Positions 25,442-33,829 of a stretch of 55,142 nt of DNA are shown piece by piece. The stretch's first letter is position 1. Every line of letters begins with the position of its first letter. This stretch comes from Lachnospiraceae bacterium. Lineage in GTDB: Bacteria > Bacillota > Clostridia > Lachnospirales > Lachnospiraceae. Position numbers and translations under genes: made by a program. The stretch lies in assembly GCA_022510625.1 (NCBI GenBank), contig JAFLTD010000008.1, positions 1 to 55,142 of the forward strand, written 5' to 3'. The notes beneath the pieces were generated by a model, which made no database searches, was not told where the DNA came from, and was given only the letters and a program-made list of their open reading frames with translations.

Positions 25442-27340
25442 ATGAAACCGGATATCAGATGGCTGGATGATCCGCAGACTTTTCGGGTGGGTCAGCTCCC
25501 GGCACACAGCGACCATAAGATTTATGCGAATGTGAATGAGATGGAAAGGCAGGAGAGTTCACTCTGTCAGTCTTTAAACGGAACATGGCAGTTTGCATAT
25601 TCCGTGAATCCCATGAGCCGCCCCGCGGACTTTTATGCAGAGGATTATCGGGCGGATCATTTCGACGAGATACAAGTGCCCTGTCATATTGAGTTGGCAG
25701 GATATGATAAACTGCACTATACCAATGTGCGTTATCCGTGGGAGGGTAAGGTATACCGCCGCCCTGCCTATGCACTGGGGCAAGATAGGACGGAAGACGG
25801 TTCCTTTAGTGAGGCGGAATACAATCCGGTCGGCTCTTACCGTAAGGTATTTGATCTTGCCGAGGGCTTGCGGGGCAAGAGAGTCTGCATCTGTTTTGAA
25901 GGTGTGGAGCAAGCGGTGTATGTGTGGCTTAACGGACAGTTTGTCGGCTATGCGGAGGACAGTTTTACCCCTTCAGAATTTGACTTAACCCCCTATATTA
26001 AAGATCAAGGCAATGTTCTCGCGGTGGAAGTGTATAAGAACAGTACGGCGGCATATTTGGAGGATCAGGATTTCTTCAGATTCTTCGGAATCTACAGAAA
26101 TGTAACCCTGTACGCGAAACCGAAACTGCATATAGAGGATCTGTGGGTGAAACCCTGTCTGTCCGAAGATCTGACGAAGGGAAGCGTGGATGTGCAGATA
26201 CAGATATCACAGCCACCGTCCGAAGTAACACAGGCGAAGGGGCAAGTGAGGATTGCCCTACAGGATGCTGATGGACGCTTGATCGGTGAAGTGATAGAGG
26301 ACGCTGCTTTAGCTGTCAAGGCATCTTTCGACGTAGAGGATCAAGTCACGCTCTGGGAGAATAAGAATCCGTATTTGTATCAGATGATCATTACACTGGA
26401 GGATGAGCGGGGCAATGTGGTGGAAGTCGTGCCGTGCGCAGTCGGATTCAGACATATTGAGATTCGTGATAAAGTTATTTTCTTTAACGGCAGAAGATTG
26501 ATCATCAACGGTGTCAACCGTCACGAGTGGAGCGCGGAGGGCGGCAGATGCATTACCATGCAGGACATGGAATATGACATTGAGTGTTTTAAAAGAAACA
26601 ACATCAATGCGGTGCGCACCTGTCACTACCCCGATCAAATGTCGTGGTATGATCTGTGTGACCGCAACGGTATCTACGTGATGTCTGAGACAAACCTGGA
26701 GAGCCACGGATCGTGGCAGAAGGAGACTACGGAACCGTCGTGGAATGTGCCGGGCAGTGTGCCGCAGTGGAAAGAGGCGGTCATCGACAGGGCTAGGAGC
26801 AATTATGAGACGTTTAAGAATCATCCGTCAATCTTGTTCTGGTCGCTTGGTAATGAATCTTATGCAGGGGACAACATTGAGGCGATGCAGCGCTTTTTCA
26901 AAGAAAAGGATGACACCAGATTGGTGCACTATGAGGGGGTAGTCCATAACCGTGCTTACGAAGACACGATATCTGACGTGGAGAGCCGCATGTATGCACA
27001 ACCTGCTGACATTATAGAATATCTGGAGAATGAGCCGAAGAAACCGTTTATCCTGTGCGAATATATGCATGACATGGGGAATTCCCTCGGCGGCATGAAA
27101 TCCTACATTGATCTGTTGGATCGTTTCCCAATGTACCAGGGCGGATTTATATGGGATTATATCGATCAGGCAGTTTATGTTCAGGATCAAGTGACGGGCA
27201 GGAAAGTGCTGCGTTACGGTGGAGATTTTGATGACAGGTCAAGTGAATACGAATTCTCGGGTAACGGCATCGTGTTTGCGGACAGAACAGAAAAACCGGC
27301 TATGCAGGAGGTAAAATATTACTATGGATTGCATGAATAA
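25442..27340 (+). CDS. lacL: Beta-galactosidase large subunit (LacL type, GH2)
   Basis: The 632-residue protein matches the N-terminal two thirds of LacZ. It has a sugar-binding domain (about 40-225), an Ig-like domain (about 230-335) and a TIM barrel (about 337-632). The acid/base Glu472 lies in WSLGNESYAGDN and the nucleophile Glu540 in FILCEYMHDMGNS. GVNRHEWSAEGGR is also intact. It ends where the LacL subunit of lactobacilli ends, and the small subunit follows in an overlapping frame. It hydrolyses terminal beta-galactosides; no signal peptide is seen. The gene starts after GAGGATG, ten bases past the MATE stop. Confidence 0.92.
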   Translation: MKPDIRWLDDPQTFRVGQLPAHSDHKIYANVNEMERQESSLCQSLNGTWQFAYSVNPMSRPADFYAEDYRADHFDEIQVPCHIELAGYDKLHYTNVRYPWEGKVYRRPAYALGQDRTEDGSFSEAEYNPVGSYRKVFDLAEGLRGKRVCICFEGVEQAVYVWLNGQFVGYAEDSFTPSEFDLTPYIKDQGNVLAVEVYKNSTAAYLEDQDFFRFFGIYRNVTLYAKPKLHIEDLWVKPCLSEDLTKGSVDVQIQISQPPSEVTQAKGQVRIALQDADGRLIGEVIEDAALAVKASFDVEDQVTLWENKNPYLYQMIITLEDERGNVVEVVPCAVGFRHIEIRDKVIFFNGRRLIINGVNRHEWSAEGGRCITMQDMEYDIECFKRNNINAVRTCHYPDQMSWYDLCDRNGIYVMSETNLESHGSWQKETTEPSWNVPGSVPQWKEAVIDRARSNYETFKNHPSILFWSLGNESYAGDNIEAMQRFFKEKDDTRLVHYEGVVHNRAYEDTISDVESRMYAQPADIIEYLENEPKKPFILCEYMHDMGNSLGGMKSYIDLLDRFPMYQGGFIWDYIDQAVYVQDQVTGRKVLRYGGDFDDRSSEYEFSGNGIVFADRTEKPAMQEVKYYYGLHE

Positions 27341-28283
27341 GTTAAAGGTAATTGTGGGCGATACAATGATCGGTGTGCGTGGCGATAATTTTTCTTATAT
27401 TTTTTCCGGTGCAAGAGCCGGTATGGAGTCTCTGGTTCGCGACGGTAAGGAGTGGCTCTACAGGACGCCGACACCTACTTTCTGGAGGGCATTGACAGAC
27501 AACGACAGGGGTAGCCGTTTTGCGCATAAGAGCGGTATGTGGCTCGGTGCGGATTGCTTTGTCAAATGTGTGAATTTTACGGCTAAAATAGATGATGCAC
27601 CGATTGAGATGCCGCTTTCTCCCGCCAATAACGCATATGGGGGTGATGTGGAGGCGGAACGTGCGACAGTCAGCTTTGTATATGAAACGATTACCGTACC
27701 GGCAACACAGGTTACGGTGACTTATGAAGTGTACGCAGGCGGAGAAATTCATGTTCACGTGCATTATGAGGGAAGAGAAGGTCTGCCGGAACTGCCTGTA
27801 TTCGGTATGCGCTTTATAATGCCTACCTGTGCCGACAGGTACCGCTATGAAGGTTTGTCAGGTGAGACTTATCCGGACAGGATGGCAGGCGGCATACCCG
27901 GTGTGTACGAGATAGAGGGCTTGCCTGTGACGCCTTACTTGGTGCCGCAGGACTGCAACATGCATATGCAGACGAAATGGGTGGAAGTGTACCGCAGCAC
28001 GGTACAGGATAATTCCTATAAAGAGAACAAGGAGACCGGAATCCGTTTTCTCGCGGAAGACGGAAAAGATTTTGCATTTGCGTGTATTCCGTATACTGCC
28101 ATGGAACTGGAAAGTGCAACCCATCAGGAGGAACTTCCGCCGGCAAGAAGAACGGTACTTACGGTTCTCGGTGCGGTGCGCGGCGTGGGCGGTATCGACA
28201 GTTGGGGAGCAGACGTAGAAGCACCCTACCATATCAGCGCCGAGCAGGATATTGACTACGGATTCTGGATAGGTGGGGTGTAG
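27324..28283 (+). CDS. lacM: Beta-galactosidase small subunit (LacM type)
   Basis: This 319-residue protein is the beta-galactosidase small-chain domain (Bgal_small_N), the C-terminal part of LacZ. It shows TFWRALTDNDRGS, an Asn/Asp-rich loop that completes the active site, VPQDCNMHMQTKWVEV and a final DIDYGFWIGGV. It has no activity alone and pairs with LacL. It overlaps lacL by 17 bases, with GGAGG 12 bases before its ATG, the usual arrangement of two-gene lacLM, so this is not a frameshifted lacZ. Nine bases separate its stop from the convergent diguanylate cyclase gene, with no visible terminator. Confidence 0.92.
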   Translation: MDCMNKLKVIVGDTMIGVRGDNFSYIFSGARAGMESLVRDGKEWLYRTPTPTFWRALTDNDRGSRFAHKSGMWLGADCFVKCVNFTAKIDDAPIEMPLSPANNAYGGDVEAERATVSFVYETITVPATQVTVTYEVYAGGEIHVHVHYEGREGLPELPVFGMRFIMPTCADRYRYEGLSGETYPDRMAGGIPGVYEIEGLPVTPYLVPQDCNMHMQTKWVEVYRSTVQDNSYKENKETGIRFLAEDGKDFAFACIPYTAMELESATHQEELPPARRTVLTVLGAVRGVGGIDSWGADVEAPYHISAEQDIDYGFWIGGV

Positions 28284-28292
28284 GATTTAAAT

Positions 28293-30059
28293 CTATATCT
28301 TTACAACCTGATTTTTGCCGTTGGCTTTTGCCGTATACAGCGCTTTGTCCACTCTGTTGTAGAGGGTATCGGCGTCTTCGTCGTCCCTCGCCTGGGTGAC
28401 GCCGATGCTGACAGTCTGGCAGCCCGCTGTCTCATAGGATATGGAGGCAAACGTCGAGCGGATTTTCTCCGCGAGGATTGCAGCTTCCTCCGCATTGCTG
28501 TTCGACAAAAGCACCATGAACTCTTCGCCGCCCCATCTGCCGAGGAAGTGAGAATCAACATCGTTTGCCGTCTTTCTGAGAACATCGGACAGACCTTTAA
28601 TGACATTGTCTCCTTCTTTATGTCCGTAAATATCATTTACTTTCTTGAAGTTATCAAGATCCAGCATAATCAGGGATATATCGTTGTCCGTACCGTTCTG
28701 TGTGCGTTTATTCAGCGTGCTTCGGATTTTTCGCTCAATCTCTGCACGGTTATAAAGCCTTGTCAGACCGTCCGTGATGGAAGTCAGAGCGAGTCTCTTA
28801 TTCATCTCCTCAAGCTCTGCGGTGGATGCCTCGATAAAGGACACGAAACGCCAAATGATCGGAATCTTATCCGGGTTATCAAATTGCGTGTCGTCAATGT
28901 TTACCCTCTCGTTGCTTTTCGGGTCGCCCTCTCTCATGGCGGCGATAACGAGAGTAACATTGAAATTAAGCATATCGCCGTCTTTACGCAGGAATTCTCC
29001 GTGTGTATAGAAACCTGCCGTCGGTGCTATGCTGCTGAAAACAACTGTTTCATCGCTGATGTTCTCATCACCCCAGAAGGCTCTTCTGGCAGCACAGGAA
29101 AATGTCTGTATGACCTCCGGCTGAAAATTCGCTATGTTTTGACCGTCACGCCGAATACTGCTCAAGATGGTTGCGGGATCGCCGTAGGCGAGCCTTACGA
29201 TGGCATCTTCCTGTACATCGGAGGACATGACAAGTGAATCGTCGTCGTTGACCGCCAGAGGACAACGCAGGATATCGACATCACCGTGCTCCAGGAACAG
29301 GGGAAATTCCAATGTATTGGAAAAGAACTTATCATTCTTTTCAATATTCAGGAATCTCTGGTATACATCAAAAGCGGGCTTGCCGTCCAGTTCGTACAAA
29401 ATTTCCCTGTCTGCCTTAGTAATCTTGAATCTTCTTTTTAACGGTTTCCAACCTGCAATGAAAGTGCTGTATGCATGGAAGTCACTTCCTCCGAGAAGCA
29501 GGAAGACGATACCGTGTTCCAGGAACCCGTTTCCTTTGGAAAATACGGCAGCCGTCTCATCATCCATATTGGGATTGAAAGCACCGCCTCCGAATACCTG
29601 AATGTCTTTGGGCAGGGTAGTCATTTCATCACAAAATTCTTTCATGGACATATCCATGATTGTGGCGTGCATCTCCACCGAGTTAACCCACGGATTTGCA
29701 ATACAGAATTCTTTCAGCTGTGATACATCCTCTTTCACATTCTCTTCCAGGAAAGGGAACTGTAAAATCTCGGCTTTGGTGGACTCGTATTCAAAGACCG
29801 TACATGTCAGGATAATCTCCGCGTCGGCAAGTGCACCGTCCAATATGTTTGCGTTTGCTGTACATCCTAAGTACAATGCGTCCGGCATCCTGTCATCAAG
29901 GATATCACAGATATGACGTATATGATCTAAATTCATATCCTGAGAATAAATTCGAAAGACTGTGGTGTAGGATGGATTGTTGCTGCACCACTCATTGATT
30001 TCTTCTAATTTCTTGATAAATGTCTCATCGTTGTTGTAAGTAATTTGAAATTGTTTCAT
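28293..30059 (-). CDS. FIST-domain diguanylate cyclase (GGDEF)
   Basis: A 588-residue cytosolic sensor enzyme that should make cyclic di-GMP from two GTP. Residues about 20-215 form a FIST_N domain (GCTANANILDG, VFGGGAF), 230-370 a FIST_C domain, and 425-588 a GGDEF domain with TSITDGLTRLYNR, LDLDNFKKVNDIYGH and the active-site GGEEF (510-514). The allosteric I-site RxxD is absent; VDSH occupies its place at 501-504, so product inhibition is unlikely. FIST domains sense small ligands, proposed to include amino acids. No membrane span is present. The gene stands alone on the reverse strand with a good promoter and may control the surrounding glycan genes (inference). Confidence 0.92.
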   Translation of the reverse strand: MKQFQITYNNDETFIKKLEEINEWCSNNPSYTTVFRIYSQDMNLDHIRHICDILDDRMPDALYLGCTANANILDGALADAEIILTCTVFEYESTKAEILQFPFLEENVKEDVSQLKEFCIANPWVNSVEMHATIMDMSMKEFCDEMTTLPKDIQVFGGGAFNPNMDDETAAVFSKGNGFLEHGIVFLLLGGSDFHAYSTFIAGWKPLKRRFKITKADREILYELDGKPAFDVYQRFLNIEKNDKFFSNTLEFPLFLEHGDVDILRCPLAVNDDDSLVMSSDVQEDAIVRLAYGDPATILSSIRRDGQNIANFQPEVIQTFSCAARRAFWGDENISDETVVFSSIAPTAGFYTHGEFLRKDGDMLNFNVTLVIAAMREGDPKSNERVNIDDTQFDNPDKIPIIWRFVSFIEASTAELEEMNKRLALTSITDGLTRLYNRAEIERKIRSTLNKRTQNGTDNDISLIMLDLDNFKKVNDIYGHKEGDNVIKGLSDVLRKTANDVDSHFLGRWGGEEFMVLLSNSNAEEAAILAEKIRSTFASISYETAGCQTVSIGVTQARDDEDADTLYNRVDKALYTAKANGKNQVVKI

Positions 30060-30111
30060 AATTCTACCTTTGTAATCCTTGCGTGAAATTATTTAACGAA
30101 CAATTACGTAC

Positions 30112-30140
30112 ATTTTATCACATATTATGCGTAATTGCAA
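30112..30140 (-). promoter_or_regulatory. SigmaA-type promoter of the diguanylate cyclase gene
   Basis: On the minus strand TTGCAA, 17 bp, TAAAAT, about 50 bp before the ATG at 30059. This is one of the clearest promoters in the window. Confidence 0.65.
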
Positions 30141-30197
30141 GTTTCAGTGACAGAAGGAGCCCGATTTTGCGTGTCTCAAAAAATCACAGCGGCGAAA

Positions 30198-30237
30198 TGA
30201 TGCAATTTTGATGCAACTTTGTTACAAGATTGATGCA
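30198..30237. repeat. Three helically phased TGATGCA repeats
   Basis: TGATGCA occurs at 30198-30204, 30209-30215 and 30231-30237, spaced 11 and 22 bp, so all lie on one face of the helix. The third overlaps the -35 of the promoter at 30230-30259, as activator or repressor sites do. Confidence 0.5.
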
Positions 30238-30259
30238 TGTCCGTGTTAATGTGTATAAT
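30230..30259 (+). promoter_or_regulatory. Promoter of the lipoprotein gene
   Basis: TTGATG (30230-30235), 18 bp, TATAAT (30254-30259). The transcript would have a leader of about 140 bases. The 30060-30405 gap holds this promoter, the divergent one at 30112-30140, the phased repeats and the leader hairpins. Confidence 0.6.
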
Positions 30260-30274
30260 TAGAAAGGAAGGAAA

Positions 30275-30349
30275 GGTTGACACGGCTCATTGTTACTACA
30301 TGGAAGAGAATGCAGTCAACCTGATTGTTCCACTGAGTCGCGAATCAGG
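30275..30349 (+). other. Two adjacent stem-loops in the lipoprotein gene leader
   Basis: GGTTGAC/GTCAACC (30275-30281 with 30315-30321) and CCTGATT/AATCAGG (30320-30326 with 30343-30349) share two C and so compete at their junction. They precede the AGGAG of the coding region by about 40 bases. They fit no riboswitch consensus I know. Confidence 0.4.
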
Positions 30350-30405
30350 CGGATATGTTGTATTGCGTATTTTGATATCTTAATTCTATAGGAGAGCAGC
30401 AGAAG

Positions 30406-32721
30406 ATGAAAATGAAAGGAAATAATTCGGTAAAACGACATATAACAATATTGAGTGTCTTGTATCTGTTCGGGACAAGCATTGTATTGAGCGGCTGCGG
30501 ACAGGACGATGCCGCTTCCAAGGTTAATATACCTGTACCGGATCATTCTGCGCAAGACAACACTGTGATGGAAGATGCGGAAGAAACCGAGTCAACCGAA
30601 TACCCCATTGAAACAGTGTATACCGATGAGGACTATGAGATTCAAATTGAGTATGGCGGCATTAGCTTCCACATGATCGATTTTCATTTGACAAAGACAG
30701 TGGAGGAAGAGGATAAGACTACCTTTTGTGCCGAGTTGGATGCGGACCGCCGGGAACTTGAATGGTGGGCGGATAAGCCGATGGAAAGAACCTATGTGAT
30801 CAGCAGAGAGGAGGATCTTGTCATCAACGACTATCGGGAGGCTATGCAGTATTTCGAGCGAATCTCGGAGTATCAGGCTTTCCGAAGTTATTCGGAGAAT
30901 GAAAAGGACGGTTTCCGCGCCGTATATGCGGCGGTCAATGACGACAAAGCATACTATCTGGCAGCGGTGACCGGAGAGGATGGTTTCTATTTCATCGAGG
31001 CTGAAAATGACAGTACGGTGGATAGAAGGCTGATGTGGCATGATTCGGATTACATAGAGTATGCGTATGAATTGTCAGAAGTTGAATGCGGGCAGGATAG
31101 CACCGCGCAGCTGGAAAAAGAAATCTATTATCAGGAACACCGGGCAGAGTATGCGGTGACATCCAATCTGTTGAGTTATAGTGCTAAGCTGCAGATTACA
31201 CCGACAGAAGAGAATGGACCGGGTGCAACAAATACATTCGACATTATGATTGACGGAGATTCACAGGAAATATTGACAACACAATGGATATCTGAACATT
31301 TTAATGACCATGAATATCCGAGCTTTATGGATGCCAATGAGGATGGTTATCTTGATTTTATGGGTTATATTGCCAGCGGAACGCGCAGCACATACTATTA
31401 TATTTTTGTGTGGGATACGGAATCGGGACAGTATGTGCAGGCAGTGATAGACGGTGAGGAAGCGGACGACACGGTCACACCGAATTCGTTTCCCAATCCG
31501 GCATTTGAGGACGGTTATGTGAAACGATGGTTTCCGGATTCGTACTCGCCAACCTACCAGTGTTTCCGCTGGGAAGGCACGAAACTGGTATTGGATGATG
31601 AATATCACTGGATCTACGATGAGGAATTTGAAGGGTTTATAGGTGTAGAGGACAAACCGTATTTGGACGGATATCGTGAAGTTTTTACCTCGGAAGATGC
31701 AAAGAGAGCAGCCCTCATCTATTTGGATGAGGATTCTGTTCCCGAGCTGTTGATTTTAAAGAACGGGGAGTATAAGCTGTATACCTTTGATGGTTCTAAA
31801 GTAAAAGAGATACCTATGCCGAATGCGGATATCAAGGCGAGTGCGTACGGACTGCCGCATGATTTTCAAGATTCGGTGGGTCAGACTTTTTACTGGTTTG
31901 AATATGTTCCCTATGAGGGGTTGATACGTGTTCACAGCAGTACCGACGAGGAACGGCATGATTATTACCTCAGATATTCACACGGTTCATTGTCCAAAGA
32001 ACTGGAGACAATGAGTACAAGTTACGAGTGGCATACCTATAATGCGAAAAAGGAAATTGCAAACGAGGAATTTCTAACAAGGTTGTCCGATTTGGGATAC
32101 GATAAGCTGATTCCCTGCGAGTATTTATATGAAAGTGTGGCTGCAGGTGCATTCGAGAACATAGGTCTCTCATCGGACAGCAGGAAGGTGCTGGAAGATT
32201 TTGTAAACGGCGAAATCGATGCGGTGGATTATGTGGAAGAGATCGGCGATATTCCGGAAGAAGGATTCGTCATGAAAAGTTACGATGATTACTTTGAATA
32301 TATGACAGGGGGAGATGAGGAGTGGATCAATGCAGTCAAGGTAGAGTATATAGATTTCGACAACGACGGTGAAGATGAGATGGTTATGCACGGCTATGTC
32401 GGATCATGCCTGTTCTTTGATGTGATAGGCGACACGGTGTATCCGGTACTGCATACAGGATCTACAACTGATTTTGCCTCTGTTGCCGTATTTAACGGAA
32501 AAAAAGTTATTAAAAGAGGAGATTTTATTCATGTGGGAAGGGAATATTATCGGATCATGACATTTGATTCCTGCTGTTGTCTGGTTGACTGGTTCAATCT
32601 GCGCGCATCGTTCGAGGGAGATACCTATACGGAGGAGGATGAGTTTGAGTACAGGGACCATGATATCTCAATGGAAGAGTTTGAAGAGATCAGGGACAGT
32701 ATTCGGAGTCCGCAGCAGTAA
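30406..32721 (+). CDS. Large surface lipoprotein with acidic DxDxDG-type repeats
   Basis: The 771-residue protein starts with a lipoprotein signal peptide (basic N-terminus, hydrophobic 13-27, lipobox VLSGC, Cys31) and an acidic linker. I do not recognise an enzyme domain. Three calcium-loop-like motifs lie in beta-rich segments: DANEDGYLDF (309-318), YLDEDSVPELLIL (439-451) and YIDFDNDGEDEMVM (about 646-659), like the FG-GAP/VCBS-type loops of clostridial surface lipoproteins. It is probably anchored outside the membrane and may bind calcium. It lies between a c-di-GMP enzyme and a MoxR operon. AGGAG precedes the ATG. Confidence 0.7.
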   Translation: MKMKGNNSVKRHITILSVLYLFGTSIVLSGCGQDDAASKVNIPVPDHSAQDNTVMEDAEETESTEYPIETVYTDEDYEIQIEYGGISFHMIDFHLTKTVEEEDKTTFCAELDADRRELEWWADKPMERTYVISREEDLVINDYREAMQYFERISEYQAFRSYSENEKDGFRAVYAAVNDDKAYYLAAVTGEDGFYFIEAENDSTVDRRLMWHDSDYIEYAYELSEVECGQDSTAQLEKEIYYQEHRAEYAVTSNLLSYSAKLQITPTEENGPGATNTFDIMIDGDSQEILTTQWISEHFNDHEYPSFMDANEDGYLDFMGYIASGTRSTYYYIFVWDTESGQYVQAVIDGEEADDTVTPNSFPNPAFEDGYVKRWFPDSYSPTYQCFRWEGTKLVLDDEYHWIYDEEFEGFIGVEDKPYLDGYREVFTSEDAKRAALIYLDEDSVPELLILKNGEYKLYTFDGSKVKEIPMPNADIKASAYGLPHDFQDSVGQTFYWFEYVPYEGLIRVHSSTDEERHDYYLRYSHGSLSKELETMSTSYEWHTYNAKKEIANEEFLTRLSDLGYDKLIPCEYLYESVAAGAFENIGLSSDSRKVLEDFVNGEIDAVDYVEEIGDIPEEGFVMKSYDDYFEYMTGGDEEWINAVKVEYIDFDNDGEDEMVMHGYVGSCLFFDVIGDTVYPVLHTGSTTDFASVAVFNGKKVIKRGDFIHVGREYYRIMTFDSCCCLVDWFNLRASFEGDTYTEEDEFEYRDHDISMEEFEEIRDSIRSPQQ

Positions 32722-32742
32722 AGGAGTGGAGGGAATTTGCAG

Positions 32743-32811
32743 ATGAAGGATACGTTGAAATATGCAAAGGACTTGTGGAAAGGTAGGTTTCTTTTTATAA
32801 TGAGAAAGTAG
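32743..32811 (+). CDS. Possible 22-residue leader peptide before moxR
   Basis: An ATG with GGAGGG ten bases upstream opens a 22-codon frame (MKDTLKYAKDLWKGRFLFIM plus two residues), basic with a hydrophobic end. It ends in TAG directly abutting an in-frame ATG of the next gene's frame. A promoter lies inside it, so it could be translated only from read-through of the lipoprotein gene. It may be fortuitous. Confidence 0.25.
   Translation: MKDTLKYAKDLWKGRFLFIMRK
32773..32801 (+). promoter_or_regulatory. SigmaA-type promoter of the moxR operon
   Basis: TTGTGG (32773-32778), 17 bp, TATAAT (32796-32801), 34 bp before the preferred moxR ATG. Confidence 0.6.
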
Positions 32812-32835
32812 ATGTTAAAACGAAAGGCAGACGGT

Positions 32836-33768
32836 ATGTGGCAATACGATAAAGTGAAGCAAATTCAAGAAGAGATTACGAGGGTCTTTGTCGGCAAGGA
32901 TGATGTGGTTGAGAATATTATTATCTGCCTTCTGGCAGGCGGGCATGTCTTATTAGAGGATGTGCCGGGTATCGGGAAGACCACTCTGGCGAAGTGTCTG
33001 ACACAGGTCATAGAGTGCAGTTTCGGAAGAATCCAGTTTACGCCCGACACGCTGCCGGGAGATGTTGTGGGTGTTTCCGTGTACAACATGAAGACGGGCG
33101 AATTTGAGTACAGAAAAGGTCCGGTCATGAATCAGATTCTGTTGGCGGATGAGATCAACAGAACCTCGCCCAAGACGCAGGCAAGTCTGTTGGAGGCTAT
33201 GTCCGAGAACCAGGTGACGGTAGACGGTGTCGTATACGAATTGGAACAGCCGTTTATGGTCATTGCCACACAGAATCCGATAGAATATCTGGGAACTTAT
33301 TCTCTGCCGGAAGCACAGATGGATCGGTTTATGATGAAGCTGACGATCGGCTATCCTGACAGAGAGCAGGAGGTCAGGATGGCATCCCAATTTCTGGACG
33401 GCGTTACCGCCGATAAGGTGCAGGCTGTATGTGATGCGGCGTGCATAGAGGAAATCAAGAAAGCGGTAGCGGAGGTCACGGTCAAAGCAAACGTTTTGGA
33501 ATATATTGAGGATATGATCGACCTCACCAGAAATGAGAAGCGGTTTGTGGTGGGCGCCAGTCCCAGGGCAATGCTTGCTTTAGTCAGGGCATCTCAGGCG
33601 AAGGCTTTCCTGGACGAAAGGGACTTCGTGAAGCCTGATGACGTGAAGGCGGTGGCGATGCAGGTGCTTTTGCACAGGCTGATCCTGTCAACGGATGCCA
33701 AAATCGGAAAGGAAGACGCAGCGGCGATCCTGAAAAGTCTGATTGTCAAAGCGCGGATACCTATGTAA
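32836..33768 (+). CDS. MoxR-family AAA+ ATPase
   Basis: The 310-residue ATPase carries the AAA_3 core: Walker A in LEDVPGIGKTTLAK, the MoxR segment RIQFTPDTLPGDVVGVSVYN, Walker B in ILLADEINR, and sensor 1 in VIATQNPIEYLGTYSLPEA. A C-terminal lid (about 225-310) has the ASPRAMLAL motif. MoxR proteins act as chaperones for extracytoplasmic or membrane complexes and are typically encoded next to DUF58 proteins, as here. An ATG at 32812 is in frame, but GAAAGG eight to nine bases before ATG 32836 and the promoter position favour 32836. Confidence 0.92.
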   Translation: MWQYDKVKQIQEEITRVFVGKDDVVENIIICLLAGGHVLLEDVPGIGKTTLAKCLTQVIECSFGRIQFTPDTLPGDVVGVSVYNMKTGEFEYRKGPVMNQILLADEINRTSPKTQASLLEAMSENQVTVDGVVYELEQPFMVIATQNPIEYLGTYSLPEAQMDRFMMKLTIGYPDREQEVRMASQFLDGVTADKVQAVCDAACIEEIKKAVAEVTVKANVLEYIEDMIDLTRNEKRFVVGASPRAMLALVRASQAKAFLDERDFVKPDDVKAVAMQVLLHRLILSTDAKIGKEDAAAILKSLIVKARIPM

Positions 33769-33829
33769 ATAAATGTGCAGACAGAGCAACTTGACGTTTG
33801 GCAATAAGAAACAGAGGTAAATATTATAT

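Noticed and set aside
27324..27340. Possible frameshift splitting lacZ
   Set aside because: The overlap, the ribosome binding site for the second gene and both protein lengths match the natural LacL/LacM pair.
28284..28292. Bidirectional terminator between lacM and the cyclase gene
   Set aside because: Only nine bases separate the stops and no stem-loop with T-tract is seen.
30260..30405. c-di-GMP riboswitch before the lipoprotein gene
   Set aside because: No GEMM-I or GEMM-II consensus is visible; only two simple stem-loops are supported.
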